From contig NZ_BAAAYN010000014.1 of the NCBI RefSeq assembly GCF_039536245.1, positions 1 through 64,000 on the forward strand: 64,000 nt of DNA, read 5' to 3'. Each line of letters starts with the position of its first letter. Position 1 is the first letter of the stretch. Below are positions 52,142 to 61,828 of the stretch, one piece after another. Below the pieces are notes generated by a model that was not told where the DNA came from, searched no databases, and saw only the letters and a list, made by a program, of their open reading frames with translations. Source of the stretch: Cryptosporangium minutisporangium. GTDB lineage: Bacteria; Actinomycetota; Actinomycetes; Mycobacteriales; Cryptosporangiaceae. The translations under genes and the position numbers were made by a program.

Positions 52142-52510
52142 TTAGTTAGGAGACGTACCGGCCGCGGCGAGCTCGACGGCGTGGTCGAGCGAGTTTGCGG
52201 TCGGGAGGACAGTGGAGAGGCCGGAGATCGCGAACACCGCCTCGACGTCCGGGCGCAGGCCACACACGACGAGAGCACCACCGACACCCATGACCCACCG
52301 GGCGTGCGTCGCGACCGTTCCGAGGCCGGTCGAGTCACAGAACGTGACGCCGCTCAGGTCGAGGACGAGGTTCTCGCGACCCTCGTTACGCAACGCATCG
52401 AGGGATTGGCGCAGGGTGCCGGACGTGGCAATGTCGAGTTCTCCGGAGAGCCGGAGCACCCCGACGTTCCCGGACTCCCCGGCACTGCTCACCACGACGG
52501 ACAAGTTCAT
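52142..52510 (-). CDS. STAS-domain anti-sigma factor antagonist
   Basis: A 122-residue SpoIIAA/RsbV-like protein. It has LRLSGELDIATSGTLRQSL, LVLDLSGVTFCDSTGLGTV with the phosphorylatable Ser in CDSTGLG, and GLRPDVEAVFAISGL. It is the substrate class dephosphorylated by PP2C partners such as the divergently transcribed 52559 gene (only 48 bases between starts). Such antagonists sequester anti-sigma kinases and free a SigB/SigF-type factor. The start is ATG 52510. Confidence 0.93.
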   Translation of the reverse strand: MNLSVVVSSAGESGNVGVLRLSGELDIATSGTLRQSLDALRNEGRENLVLDLSGVTFCDSTGLGTVATHARWVMGVGGALVVCGLRPDVEAVFAISGLSTVLPTANSLDHAVELAAAGTSPN

Positions 52511-52558
52511 CTCCACCCCTTCAGCACGTGTCAACGGATACCCCTCGAGGAGGGCGAA

Positions 52559-53938
52559 ATGACCGACGCCGAGAGCGCAGCCTCCGCCGGCGCGCCGGCC
52601 CGTTCGCAGGTGAACGGCCTGATCCCGCCCAACGAGGCTGAGCGACTGCGGGCGGTCCGCCGGTACGACATCCTCGATACGCCCCCCGACGGGGCGTTCG
52701 ACCGCATTGCGGCACTCGCCGCACGCATCTTCGAGGTTCCCGTCGCCACGGTGACGATCGTGGACGAAGACCGGATCTGGTTCAAGGCCACCCATGGCGT
52801 CGAGGTGACCCAGATAGGCCGTGACCCGGGACTCTGTGCTTCTGCAATTCTCATCGATGCCCCCACCGCGATCGAGGACGCGACCCTCGACCCCGTCGCA
52901 TTGAACAACCCATTGGTCCGTGGCGAGTTCGGCCTGCGCTACTACGCCGCTGCGCCGATCACGACCAGCGACGGCTACCACCTCGGCACGGTGAACGTCA
53001 TCGACCGGGTGCCGCGGCAAACCACCGCGGAGGAGTTGACGACGCTCCAGGACCTCGCGTCGATCGTCGTGGACGAGCTGGAGCTCCGGCTGTCCGCGAT
53101 CCGCGAGGTGCGGCTGGAACGGCGTCGGCGGGAAGAGGTGCAACGCTCCAAGGGTCAGGTCGAGGAGGTCGCCCGCACGCTGCAGCAGACGCTGCTGCCG
53201 CCGCGGATGCCGCAAGTGCCCGGGATGGAACTCTCGGCGTTCTACCACGCGGCACCGCTGCAGGAGGTCGGCGGCGACTTCTACGACGTCTTCCCGCTGG
53301 GCGGACGGCGGTGGGCGATCTCGATCGGCGACGTCTCCGGCAAGGGCGTGCAGGCCGCGGCGCTCACGTCGCTCGCCCGGTACGCGCTGCGCGGCGCGGC
53401 GATCCAGACGTCGGACCCGTCGATGGTGATGGCCGCGCTGAACGAGACGATCGTCGCCGACCAGGCCGGGCAGGAGGTGCCGCGGTACTGCACCGCGGTG
53501 TTCTGCGTGATCGAGCAGACCGAGAGCGGTTCAGCGCAGGTGCGGCTCGCGAACGGCGGGCACCCGCCTGCCGTGGTGTGCCGGGCCGACGGCAGCATCG
53601 AGCGGCTCACCGAGTCCGGTCCGATGCTCGGCTGGCTGCCGGACAGCCGGTACCCGACGCTGGAGACGCTGCTCGGGCCCGGTGACGGGTTGCTGTTCTA
53701 CACCGACGGCATCACCGACGCGCGCCGCTACGGACAGCGCTTCGGCGAGGGACGGCTGGCGGCGGCGCTCGCGGATCGTCCGCACAACAACGCGAAGTCG
53801 CTGGTGCGGTGGGTGCGGAATCTGATGAACGAGTTCGACCCGCCCGGTTACGACGACGTCGCCGTGATCTCGGTCAGCATCGAGCCCCAGACCATCACCC
53901 AACGCCAGCTCACCGCAGTCTGGTCAGCGGGAGACTAG
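52559..53938 (+). CDS. GAF-sensing PP2C (SpoIIE-type) phosphatase
   Basis: A 459-residue regulator. Residues ~25-185 form a GAF domain (RYDILDTPPDGAFDRIAALAARIFEVPVATVTIVDEDRIWFKATHG), then a coiled-coil helix (RLERRRREEVQRSKGQVEEVARTLQQTLLP) and a SpoIIE/PP2C catalytic domain with the metal Asp motifs VGGDFYDVFPL, ISIGDVSGKG, LANGGHPP and YDDVAVI. It probably dephosphorylates the adjacent STAS protein. The start is ATG 52559 behind GAGGAGGG. It converges with osaC with a 4-bp overlap of ends. Confidence 0.93.
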   Translation: MTDAESAASAGAPARSQVNGLIPPNEAERLRAVRRYDILDTPPDGAFDRIAALAARIFEVPVATVTIVDEDRIWFKATHGVEVTQIGRDPGLCASAILIDAPTAIEDATLDPVALNNPLVRGEFGLRYYAAAPITTSDGYHLGTVNVIDRVPRQTTAEELTTLQDLASIVVDELELRLSAIREVRLERRRREEVQRSKGQVEEVARTLQQTLLPPRMPQVPGMELSAFYHAAPLQEVGGDFYDVFPLGGRRWAISIGDVSGKGVQAAALTSLARYALRGAAIQTSDPSMVMAALNETIVADQAGQEVPRYCTAVFCVIEQTESGSAQVRLANGGHPPAVVCRADGSIERLTESGPMLGWLPDSRYPTLETLLGPGDGLLFYTDGITDARRYGQRFGEGRLAAALADRPHNNAKSLVRWVRNLMNEFDPPGYDDVAVISVSIEPQTITQRQLTAVWSAGD

Positions 53939-56328
53939 GGCGCCGCGCGGAGCGCCAGTATTGCGAGGTCGTCTCGGAGCGGGCCGTCGCCGAAATCGGT
54001 GGCGGCGGTCCGCAGGCGGGCGGCGATGTCGGCGGCGGAGAGGCCGCCGACGCCGGCCAGCACCTCCGCCACACCCTCCTCGCCGAACTGCAGGTCACCA
54101 CGGCGCCGCTCGGTCACCCCGTCGGTGTAGAACACCAGCGCGTCACCGCGCCCGAGATCGACCGTGACCTCTTCGACTTCGATGTGGTCGGTCAACCCGG
54201 CCGCCATCCCACCGATCCCGACCGGCTCGGCGCCACCGCCCGCGCGCACCAGGAACGGCAGCGGATGCCCGGCGAGGCAGAGCCGCAGCCGCAGCCCGCC
54301 CTCCCGCCGCTCGGCCAGCGCGGCCGCGACCGTGCAGAACACCGTCTGCCCGGTGGCCGGCCCGCCACCCTCCCGCACCAGATCGGCTTCCTCCACGAGC
54401 GCCCGGTTCAGCGCGGCCAGCGCGTACGGCAGGTCGCGCCCCTCCCGCGCCAGCGTGCGCAGTACGTCGCGCACCATGCCGGTCACCGACGCGGCCTGCG
54501 GTCCCTTGCCGCAGACGTCGCCGATCGCCAGCAGCCACCGGTCGTCGCCGAGCGGCAGGACGTCGTAGAAGTCGCCACCGACCTCGTTGCTCTCCCCGGT
54601 CGGCCGGTACTGCGCCGCGAACTCCAGGCCCTCAGCGACCGGCAGCGAGGCCGGGAGCAGCGCGCTCTGCAGCGCCTCGGCCACCGAGTCACGCTCGGAG
54701 TAGAGCCGCGCGTTGTCGACCGACAGCGCCGCCCGCCGAGCCAGGTCGACCGCGATCGCGACCTCCTCGGACGTGTGCCGACGTCCGGGCGGATCACCGA
54801 TCGACATCGTGCCGACGACCTCGCGCCGTGCGGTGAGCGGAAGCACCAATCCCGACAGCCCACCGGTCAGCGGCGTCGCCGCGTGGGTGACCGTGGCGGC
54901 CCGGATCCGCTCCCGGAGTACGGCGCCCTCCGGCGCGAGGAACGCGTCCTCCAGTTCGGGGACGCCGCGCTCGTCGTTGTGGACGGCGACGACCAGCTCC
55001 GGATCGCCGGCGTCGTCGAGCGTGTGGATCACGCACCACTCGCCCAGCCGCGGCACGCAGAGCTGCGCGACCAGCGCAAGCGTCAGGTCGACGTCGAGCG
55101 AGGAGGCGAGCAGCTCGCTGGCGTCGGCGAGGAACGCCAGGTCGCCGCGGCGGGTCTGCTCGGTGTCGCGGAGCCGGGCGGCGTCCAGGCTCACCGCGAG
55201 ACGTTCGGCGGCCAGCAGCGCGAAGACCGCGTCGGCCGACCGGAACAGGCTGCCGGCCGGGAGACCCAGTTCGAGCCGGCCGCGGATCGGCGGGCTCGAC
55301 GGGAGCGCCACCGAGAGCGCGACCCCGGCACCGGCGGTGGCCAGTGCCCCGGTCGGCGGCAGCAGGTCGGCGTTGCGTGGCCGCGGCGGATCGTCCGGCC
55401 AGAGCCGCACCGGCGGGTCGATCGGGTCGTCGGTGATCCCGACGGAGGCCAGTGCCCGGACGCCCGAGCCCTCGTCCACCCAGAGGACGCCGAACGCCGC
55501 ACCGGTGACCTCGCAGACCCGGTAGAGGATCTCCTGGGCCAGCTCGGTGGCTTCGAGCTCGTGCACCACCCGATCGGTGAGGTACGTCAGCCAGCCTGCC
55601 GCCTCAGCGGCGGGAACCACCGCCGCGGTGCGACCGGCGACCGGGCGGCGCAGCTGCTTCGGCGCCGGGATCGGGGACGACTCGGCCGCCGCCGGCCCCG
55701 TGGGCACCGGCGCGGACGACGGCCGGATCGTGAGCCCACCGGCGGAGACGCCGCCCGCCGGTACCGTCGCGCCCCGGCGTCCGCGGATCTTTCGCCCCAG
55801 GCCGACGCCCGGCTCGCGGCGCAGCCCCCAGCGGGGTTCGGCCGACTCGACCGGTTCGACCGGGACGTCCGCCTGCGGGGTCGGGACCGACCCGGCGAGC
55901 GTCACCACCGGGTCGTCGACGTCGAGGCGGAACCAGACCGATTTGCCCTGCCGTCCGTACGCGACGCCCCACTCGGACGCCAGCGAGTCGACCAGGTGCA
56001 GGCCCCGGCCGCCCTCGGCCAGCATCGGCGGCGGGAGCGAGGGGCCCAGCACGGCACGGCTGCCGTCGGTGACCCGGACCGTGATGCTGGCCGGGTCGCC
56101 GACGACCTCGATCTGCATGGCGGTACCGGCGTGGACCACGGCGTTCGTCGAGAGTTCGGTGGTCAGCAACGCGACCTCGTCGGCGATGGAGCCGAGTCCG
56201 CACTCCTCCACCACGTCGCGGGCCAGGGCGCGGGCGAGTGCGGGCGAGCGGGCGTCGCCCGGCAGCGGTGCACGCCGTGTCACCGCTGCGGAACCCGCCG
56301 GTCCCGAAGAACTCATCTGATGACCCAT
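53935..56328 (-). CDS. osaC: OsaC-like multidomain anti-sigma regulator (HATPase-GAF-GAF-PP2C)
   Basis: A 797-residue cytosolic protein with an RsbW-like HATPase_c domain (about 15-130, LLTTELSTNAVVHAG, EGGRGLHLVDSLASEWG), a Pro/Arg-rich linker, two GAF domains (about 240-390 and 410-560) and a SpoIIE PP2C domain (565-797, VGGDFYDVLPL, IGDVCGKGPQAASV, CLAGHPLP, FYTDGVTERR). Anti-sigma kinase and phosphatase parts are in one chain, as in Streptomyces OsaC. It is divergent from osaA with osaB behind, which matches the Streptomyces osaC-osaA-osaB order. The start is ATG 56328 with GAGGTGA upstream; a later ATG at 56316 is possible. Confidence 0.87.
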   Translation of the reverse strand: MGHQMSSSGPAGSAAVTRRAPLPGDARSPALARALARDVVEECGLGSIADEVALLTTELSTNAVVHAGTAMQIEVVGDPASITVRVTDGSRAVLGPSLPPPMLAEGGRGLHLVDSLASEWGVAYGRQGKSVWFRLDVDDPVVTLAGSVPTPQADVPVEPVESAEPRWGLRREPGVGLGRKIRGRRGATVPAGGVSAGGLTIRPSSAPVPTGPAAAESSPIPAPKQLRRPVAGRTAAVVPAAEAAGWLTYLTDRVVHELEATELAQEILYRVCEVTGAAFGVLWVDEGSGVRALASVGITDDPIDPPVRLWPDDPPRPRNADLLPPTGALATAGAGVALSVALPSSPPIRGRLELGLPAGSLFRSADAVFALLAAERLAVSLDAARLRDTEQTRRGDLAFLADASELLASSLDVDLTLALVAQLCVPRLGEWCVIHTLDDAGDPELVVAVHNDERGVPELEDAFLAPEGAVLRERIRAATVTHAATPLTGGLSGLVLPLTARREVVGTMSIGDPPGRRHTSEEVAIAVDLARRAALSVDNARLYSERDSVAEALQSALLPASLPVAEGLEFAAQYRPTGESNEVGGDFYDVLPLGDDRWLLAIGDVCGKGPQAASVTGMVRDVLRTLAREGRDLPYALAALNRALVEEADLVREGGGPATGQTVFCTVAAALAERREGGLRLRLCLAGHPLPFLVRAGGGAEPVGIGGMAAGLTDHIEVEEVTVDLGRGDALVFYTDGVTERRRGDLQFGEEGVAEVLAGVGGLSAADIAARLRTAATDFGDGPLRDDLAILALRAAP

Positions 56329-56694
56329 CCGCTGGCTCACCTCGCGCCGCTCGTCCTGCGCCGCCCGTCCACTGCCCCAGCCGTCGCCTGCACCCCCGCC
56401 CGGGACAGCTCGGCCGGCGCCGAACTCGAGGGAGGACCGACCGTTCGCCCGGTACAGGCCGGACGCGTTCGGGAAGTCCCGGACAGACCCTAGCGTCCAG
56501 GGGCCAACCGCTGCAGAGTCCCGCACGATTCCGGTTGCTGTCCGACACTGTTGAGCACACGGACCGCGTGTGGGGTCCGATCGGGGGTACCGATCGGATC
56601 CGACGCTCCACGGTGCGTGATACGCAAAGATGGGGGGGTGCGCGCGACACCGGAGCATTCGGGGTCACGGACACCCGGCGAGATGAGGCACACG
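56329..56694. promoter_or_regulatory. osaC-osaA divergent control region
   Basis: These 366 bases hold no convincing gene. The inverted repeat TCCGATCGG-n5-CCGATCGGA at 56576-56598 is 96 bases before osaA and is a candidate regulator site. The osaA frame is open upstream from 56551 but the residues are not protein-like. Confidence 0.45.
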
Positions 56695-59600
56695 ATGACG
56701 ACAGCCGAACGGGGCAGGCCGCCGCGCCGTCCCTCAGGCACTGGGTCAGCGCCCGTCGACGAGGCGGCACCGGCAACGTCCCAGGGCGGGACGATGCTCG
56801 CTGAGCGCCCCCTGATCCTCGGCGAGCTGACCACGGCGCTGGACTCCCTGCGCCGCGGTGACTTCAGCGCCCGGCTGGCTCGGCGAGACGGTGAGGACGC
56901 GGAGCTCGCGGAGCTGTTCAACGAGCTCGCGGGGCGCATGGAACAGCGCAATCGCGAGTTCGAACGGGTCAGCCGGGTGATCGGGCGTGACGGCCGGATG
57001 ACCGAGCGCGTCGACGAGTCGATCGGCAGCGGCGACTGGGCTACCGGCGCGCAGGCGATCAACTCGCTCATCGACGACCTGGCCCGCCCCACCACCGAGG
57101 TGGCCCGCGTCATCGACGCCGTGGCCCGCGGTGACCTGACCCAGCAGATGGCGCTGGAGATCGCCGGTCAGCCGCTCAAGGGTGAGTTCCTCCGCATCGG
57201 CACCACCGTGAACCGGATGGTGGACCAGCTCTCCTCCTTCGCCGACGAGGTGACGCGAGTCGCCCGCGAAGTGGGCACCGAAGGAAAGCTCGGCGGCCAA
57301 GCCCAGGTCCGCGGCGTCTCCGGGGTGTGGCGCGAGCTGACCGACAACGTCAACTCGATGGCCGGGAACCTCACCGGTCAGGTGCGGAACATCGCCCAGG
57401 TCACCACCGCCGTCGCCCGCGGTGACCTGACCCAGAAGATCACCGTGGACGCCCGCGGCGAGATCCTCGAAGTGAAGAGCACAGTCAACACGATGGTCGA
57501 CCAGCTCTCCGCGTTCGCCGACGAGGTGACGCGAGTCGCCCGCGAAGTGGGCACCGAAGGAAAGCTCGGCGGCCAGGCGCACGTCCGAGGTGTCTCCGGC
57601 ACCTGGAAAGAACTGACCGAGAACGTCAACCAGCTGGCCGGGAACCTGACCGGGCAGGTGCGGAACATCGCCCAGGTCACCACCGCGGTGGCCAAGGGCG
57701 ACCTGACCCAGAAGATCACCGTGGACGCCCGCGGCGAGATCCTCGAACTCAAGAACACCGTCAACACGATGGTCGACCAGCTCTCCTCCTTCGCCGACGA
57801 GGTCACCCGAGTCGCCCGCGAAGTGGGCACCGAAGGGAAACTGGGCGGCCAGGCCAAGGTCCGTGGCGTCTCCGGCACCTGGCAGGAACTGACCGACAAC
57901 GTGAACTCGCTGGCCGGGAACCTCACCGGTCAGGTGCGGAACATCGCCCAGGTCACCACCGCCGTCGCCCGCGGTGACCTCACCCAGAAGATCACCGTCG
58001 ATGCCCGCGGCGAGATCCTGGAGCTCAAGAACACCGTCAACACGATGGTCGACCAGCTCTCGTCCTTCGCCGACGAGGTCACGCGGGTGGCCCGCGAGGT
58101 GGGGACGGACGGCAAGCTCGGTGGTCAGGCGCAGGTGCGCGGCGTCTCGGGCACCTGGCAGGAGCTCACGAACAACGTGAACCAACTGGCCGGGAACCTC
58201 ACCAGCCAGGTGCGGAACATCGCCCAGGTCACGACCGCGGTCGCGAAGGGTGACCTGACCCAGAAGATCACGGTCGACGCCCAGGGCGAGATCCTCGAGC
58301 TCAAGAACACCGTCAACACGATGGTCGACCAGCTCTCGTCCTTCGCCGACGAGGTCACGCGAGTCGCCCGCGAGGTGGGTTCCGAAGGACGGCTGGGTGG
58401 CCAGGCCACGGTGCGTGGCGTCTCCGGTACCTGGCGAGAGCTGACCGACAACGTCAACTCGATGGCCGGCAACCTGACCAGCCAGGTCCGCAACATCGCC
58501 CAGGTCACCACCGCGGTCGCCAAGGGTGACCTCGGGCAGAAGATCACGGTCGACGCCCAGGGCGAGATCCTCGAACTCAAGAACACCGTCAACACGATGG
58601 TCGACCAGCTCTCGTCGTTCGCCAACGAGGTGACGCGAGTCGCCCGCGAAGTGGGCACCGAAGGCAAGCTCGGCGGTCAGGCCGAGGTCCGCGACGTCTC
58701 CGGCACCTGGCGTGACCTCACCCAGAGCGTGAACATCCTGGCCGGCAACCTCACCACGCAGGTCCGCGCGATTGCCGAGGTCGCAACCGCGGTGACCCGC
58801 GGCGACCTGTCCCAGGCGATCGCCGTCGAGACGCAGGGTGAGCTCGCCGAGCTCAAAGACAACATCAACCAGATGATCGGCAACCTCAAGGACACGACCA
58901 CCAAGAACGCCGAGCAGGACTGGCTCAAGTCCAACCTCGCGCGGATCGGTGCTCAGCTCCAGGGGCAGCGCGACCTGCGTCAGGTCTGCCAGATGATCAT
59001 GAGCGAGATCACCCCGGTGGTCGACGCCCAGCAAGGTGCGTTCTTCCTGCTGGAGGCCACCCGCGAAGGGCTGCGGCTGCGGCTGGCGTCGTCCTACGGG
59101 TACGCGCCGAAGCGGGGCGAGTCGGTGCTCTCGCTGGGTGAGGGCCTGGTCGGCCAGGCGGCGGTGGAGCGGCGCTCGATCCGCGTCTCGGAGACACCGG
59201 CGGGGTACCTGACGATCGGCTCCGGTCTCGGCGAAGCGCCCCCTGCCGACCTGGTGATCGTCCCGGTGCTGTTCGAGGAGCGGGTGCTCGGTGTGATCGA
59301 GCTGGCCAGCTTCAAGAGCTTCTCCGACCTGCACATGAGCTTCCTGCAGCAGCTGGTCGACACGCTCGGCGTCGTGTTGAACACGATCATCGCGAACGCC
59401 CGCACCGAGGAGCTGCTGGCCCAGTCGCAGCGGCTCACCCAGGAGCTCCAGGCGCAGTCGATGGAGCTCCAGCGCACCAACGCCGAGCTGCAGGAGAAAG
59501 CCGCGCTGCTGTCCGAGCAGAACCGGAACATCGAGATCAAGAACCGCGAGATCGAGATGGCCCGGCTGGGTCTTGAAGAAAAAGCTGAACAACTCGCGCT

Positions 59601-61038
59601 GTCGTCGCAGTACAAGACCGAGTTCATGGCGAACATGAGCCACGAGCTGCGGACGCCGCTCAACTCGCTGCTCGTGCTCGCCCGGCTACTCGCGGAGAAC
59701 ACCGAGTCGAACCTGACCGGACGGCAGATCGAGTTCGCCCGGACGATCCACGACGCCGGCTGGGACCTGCTGACGCTGATCAACGACATCCTGGACCTGT
59801 CCAAGGTCGAGGCCGGAAAGATGGACGTGCACGCTGGCCGGGTGGCCCTGGACGACGTCTGCGGGTACGTGGAGCAGACGTTCCGCGCCCAGTCGGAGCT
59901 GAAGGGCCTGCGGTTCGCAGTGGATCGCGGGCCGGGCGTCCCGGACTACCTGTTCACCGACGAGCAGCGGCTGCAGCAGATCCTCAAGAACCTGCTGTCG
60001 AACGCCGTGAAGTTCACCGACGCCGGAACGGTCACGCTCTCCATCCACGTCGGCCCGGAGGACATGCTGTTCGCCAGCCCGACGCTGAACGCGGCGGACC
60101 GGGTGGTGGCGTTCGCGGTCAGCGACACCGGCATCGGCGTCGCCGCCGACAAGCTCAAGCTGATCTTCGACCCGTTCCAGCAGGCCGACGGCTCGACGAG
60201 CCGGAAGTACGGCGGTACCGGGCTGGGTCTGTCGATCTCGCGGGAGATCGCGCGGGTGCTCGGTGGGTCGATCACCGTGCAGAGCGACGTCGGGCGGGGC
60301 AGCACGTTCACGCTGTACCTGCCGGAGCGGTACCCCGGCGAGGTCGCCGACCCCGGCAGTGGCCTGGAGCGGCTCCACGAGGACGAGAACCAGATCTTCT
60401 CCGGCTCGACGTACTCCGGTCCGCTGCGCGCCTCACTGTCCGGCCCCACCAGCGCGCGGCCCAGCAGCATCGTCGACGCCGAGGAGATCGGCGCCGCGAT
60501 CATCAGTCAGGGCGCGAGCGCTGCCCGGCCGACACCCCCGGAAGAGATCACCCGTCCCTCGACGCCCGCACCGCGTCAGGTGGAGCAGGCCCGGCCGATG
60601 CGCGGCAAGACCGGCCCGACCGTCGACACTTCGGTGCTCGCCGGACGAACCGTCCTGATCGTCGACGACGACGTACGGAACGTCTTCGCGCTGACGTCGG
60701 CGCTGGAGTTGCACGGCCTCACCGTGCTCTACGCCGACAACGGCGCGGCCGGCATCGCGACGCTCCAGGCGCACCCGGAGGTGGACCTCGTCCTGATGGA
60801 CGTCATGATGCCGGACATGGACGGTAACGAGACGACAGCGGCGATCCGGAAGATGCCCGGCTTCAGCGAGCTGCCGATCCTGTTCCTCACCGCGAAGGCG
60901 ATGCCCGGCGACCGGGACAAGAGCCTCGCGGCGGGCGCGAGCGACTACATCACGAAGCCGGTCGATCTCGATCGGCTGCTCCGGCTGATGGCCGGATGGT
61001 GCACGCGCGACGCGGGCGCGCCCGGACCTGCCGCGTGA
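56695..61038 (+). CDS. osaA: OsaA-like hybrid histidine kinase with HAMP repeats
   Basis: A 1447-residue soluble hybrid kinase. About 130-780 is a run of seven HAMP-type repeats of ~92 residues (core wording [47 protein letters not shown]). Then comes a GAF domain (about 800-925), a long coiled coil, HisKA with [14 protein letters not shown] (His983), HATPase_c ([30 protein letters not shown]), and a C-terminal receiver with Asp1369 ([13 protein letters not shown]) and Lys in ITKPVDLD. No TM segment is seen. The start is ATG 56695; ATG 56683 is in frame. Its stop overlaps osaB's GTG. Osmoadaptation signalling is the inferred role from Streptomyces. Confidence 0.9.
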   Translation: MTTAERGRPPRRPSGTGSAPVDEAAPATSQGGTMLAERPLILGELTTALDSLRRGDFSARLARRDGEDAELAELFNELAGRMEQRNREFERVSRVIGRDGRMTERVDESIGSGDWATGAQAINSLIDDLARPTTEVARVIDAVARGDLTQQMALEIAGQPLKGEFLRIGTTVNRMVDQLSSFADEVTRVAREVGTEGKLGGQAQVRGVSGVWRELTDNVNSMAGNLTGQVRNIAQVTTAVARGDLTQKITVDARGEILEVKSTVNTMVDQLSAFADEVTRVAREVGTEGKLGGQAHVRGVSGTWKELTENVNQLAGNLTGQVRNIAQVTTAVAKGDLTQKITVDARGEILELKNTVNTMVDQLSSFADEVTRVAREVGTEGKLGGQAKVRGVSGTWQELTDNVNSLAGNLTGQVRNIAQVTTAVARGDLTQKITVDARGEILELKNTVNTMVDQLSSFADEVTRVAREVGTDGKLGGQAQVRGVSGTWQELTNNVNQLAGNLTSQVRNIAQVTTAVAKGDLTQKITVDAQGEILELKNTVNTMVDQLSSFADEVTRVAREVGSEGRLGGQATVRGVSGTWRELTDNVNSMAGNLTSQVRNIAQVTTAVAKGDLGQKITVDAQGEILELKNTVNTMVDQLSSFANEVTRVAREVGTEGKLGGQAEVRDVSGTWRDLTQSVNILAGNLTTQVRAIAEVATAVTRGDLSQAIAVETQGELAELKDNINQMIGNLKDTTTKNAEQDWLKSNLARIGAQLQGQRDLRQVCQMIMSEITPVVDAQQGAFFLLEATREGLRLRLASSYGYAPKRGESVLSLGEGLVGQAAVERRSIRVSETPAGYLTIGSGLGEAPPADLVIVPVLFEERVLGVIELASFKSFSDLHMSFLQQLVDTLGVVLNTIIANARTEELLAQSQRLTQELQAQSMELQRTNAELQEKAALLSEQNRNIEIKNREIEMARLGLEEKAEQLALSSQYKTEFMANMSHELRTPLNSLLVLARLLAENTESNLTGRQIEFARTIHDAGWDLLTLINDILDLSKVEAGKMDVHAGRVALDDVCGYVEQTFRAQSELKGLRFAVDRGPGVPDYLFTDEQRLQQILKNLLSNAVKFTDAGTVTLSIHVGPEDMLFASPTLNAADRVVAFAVSDTGIGVAADKLKLIFDPFQQADGSTSRKYGGTGLGLSISREIARVLGGSITVQSDVGRGSTFTLYLPERYPGEVADPGSGLERLHEDENQIFSGSTYSGPLRASLSGPTSARPSSIVDAEEIGAAIISQGASAARPTPPEEITRPSTPAPRQVEQARPMRGKTGPTVDTSVLAGRTVLIVDDDVRNVFALTSALELHGLTVLYADNGAAGIATLQAHPEVDLVLMDVMMPDMDGNETTAAIRKMPGFSELPILFLTAKAMPGDRDKSLAAGASDYITKPVDLDRLLRLMAGWCTRDAGAPGPAA
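57361..58740 (+). repeat. Five exact-phase 276-bp repeats inside osaA
   Basis: GCCGGGAACCTS-type unit starts recur at 57361, 57637, 57913, 58189 and 58465, each exactly 276 bases apart, ending at 58741. The units are highly similar in DNA (the AATC...GACCTGACCCAGAAGATCACCG stretch repeats nearly verbatim), with further diverged units on each side. They encode the HAMP repeats. Confidence 0.9.
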
Positions 61039-61622
61039 GCACTGAACGCAAGCGGGCGAAGGTGCTGCTCGTCGACGACCGCCCGGAGAACTTGCTCGTC
61101 CTGGAAGCGATCCTGCAAGGGCTCGATCACGACCTGGTGACCGCACCGTCCGGTGAGGAGGCCCTGAAGCGCCTGCTCACCGACGACTTTGCAGTGATCC
61201 TGCTCGACGTCCAGATGCCCGGAATGGACGGTTTCGAGACCGCCGAACACATCAAGCGGCGGGAACGGACCCGGCACATCCCGATCGTGTTCCTGACCGC
61301 GATAGACCGGAAGCCGCACCACGCGTTCCGGGGGTACGCGACCGGGGCGGTCGACTACCTGGCGAAGCCGTTCGACCCGTGGGTGCTGCGGGCGAAGGTC
61401 AGCGTGTTCATCGACCTGTGGGAGAAGAACCGGCTGCTGCTGGAGCGGACCGAACTGCTCCAGCAGCGGGTGCACTCGACCGAGGTGGCGACCACCGAGC
61501 GGACGTCGGCGCTGGACCGAGCGCGGCTGCGCGTGCAGGAGGCGCTGGCCCGTTGCGAGGCGACCGACCCGGAGACGGCAGAGCTGCTCCGAGCGGCGCT
61601 GCACGACCTAGACAGCATCTGA
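61035..61622 (+). CDS. osaB: OsaB-like response regulator (REC plus helix)
   Basis: A 195-residue protein with a receiver domain (VLLVDDRPENLLVLEAIL, Asp58 in VILLDVQMPGMDG, FLTAIDR, DYLAKPFDP with Lys) and a ~70-residue C-terminal coiled-coil-like helix (LWEKNRLLLERTELLQQRVHS). There is no DNA-binding domain, as for OsaB. It begins with GTG 61035, translationally coupled to osaA (GTGA). It probably receives phosphate from OsaA. Confidence 0.9.
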   Translation: MSTERKRAKVLLVDDRPENLLVLEAILQGLDHDLVTAPSGEEALKRLLTDDFAVILLDVQMPGMDGFETAEHIKRRERTRHIPIVFLTAIDRKPHHAFRGYATGAVDYLAKPFDPWVLRAKVSVFIDLWEKNRLLLERTELLQQRVHSTEVATTERTSALDRARLRVQEALARCEATDPETAELLRAALHDLDSI

Positions 61623-61653
61623 CCCCCGGGGCTCCGCGGGGCGCGCGGGGCGC

Positions 61654-61824
61654 ATTTTCGGGAAGTCCGCCCTGCGGGCCGCCCGTGAGGTGGTTTTCGG
61701 GAAGGCCACCTCTGCGGGCCTTCTGAGGGGTGGCCTTCCGGGAAATCCGCCACGCGGCATGCCTGAGCGCGCCCGGTGAGACGGCGGGAGGTGGCGGGCG
61801 CGGCGTTGGGCCGGCCCGCCACCT
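61654..61824. terminator. Imperfect repeats and 10-bp stem terminator, osaB / copper gene
   Basis: Three imperfect ~40-base repeats beginning TTTTCGGGAAG/TTTTCGGGAAG/CCTTCCGGGAA lie at 61654, 61693 and 61733. They are followed by AGGTGGCGGG (61789-61798) paired with CCCGCCACCT (61815-61824), a 10-bp stem. It lies between converging genes, so it probably terminates both. Confidence 0.6.
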
Positions 61825-61828
61825 GCGC

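Noticed and set aside
53809-56493. 894-residue rightward ORF
   Set aside because: It runs antisense through osaC and has a shadow-like composition of Arg, Gln and His; the minus frame has four recognisable domains.
56746-59643. 965-residue leftward ORF
   Set aside because: It is the reverse frame of the HAMP repeats; its repeat pattern mirrors osaA.
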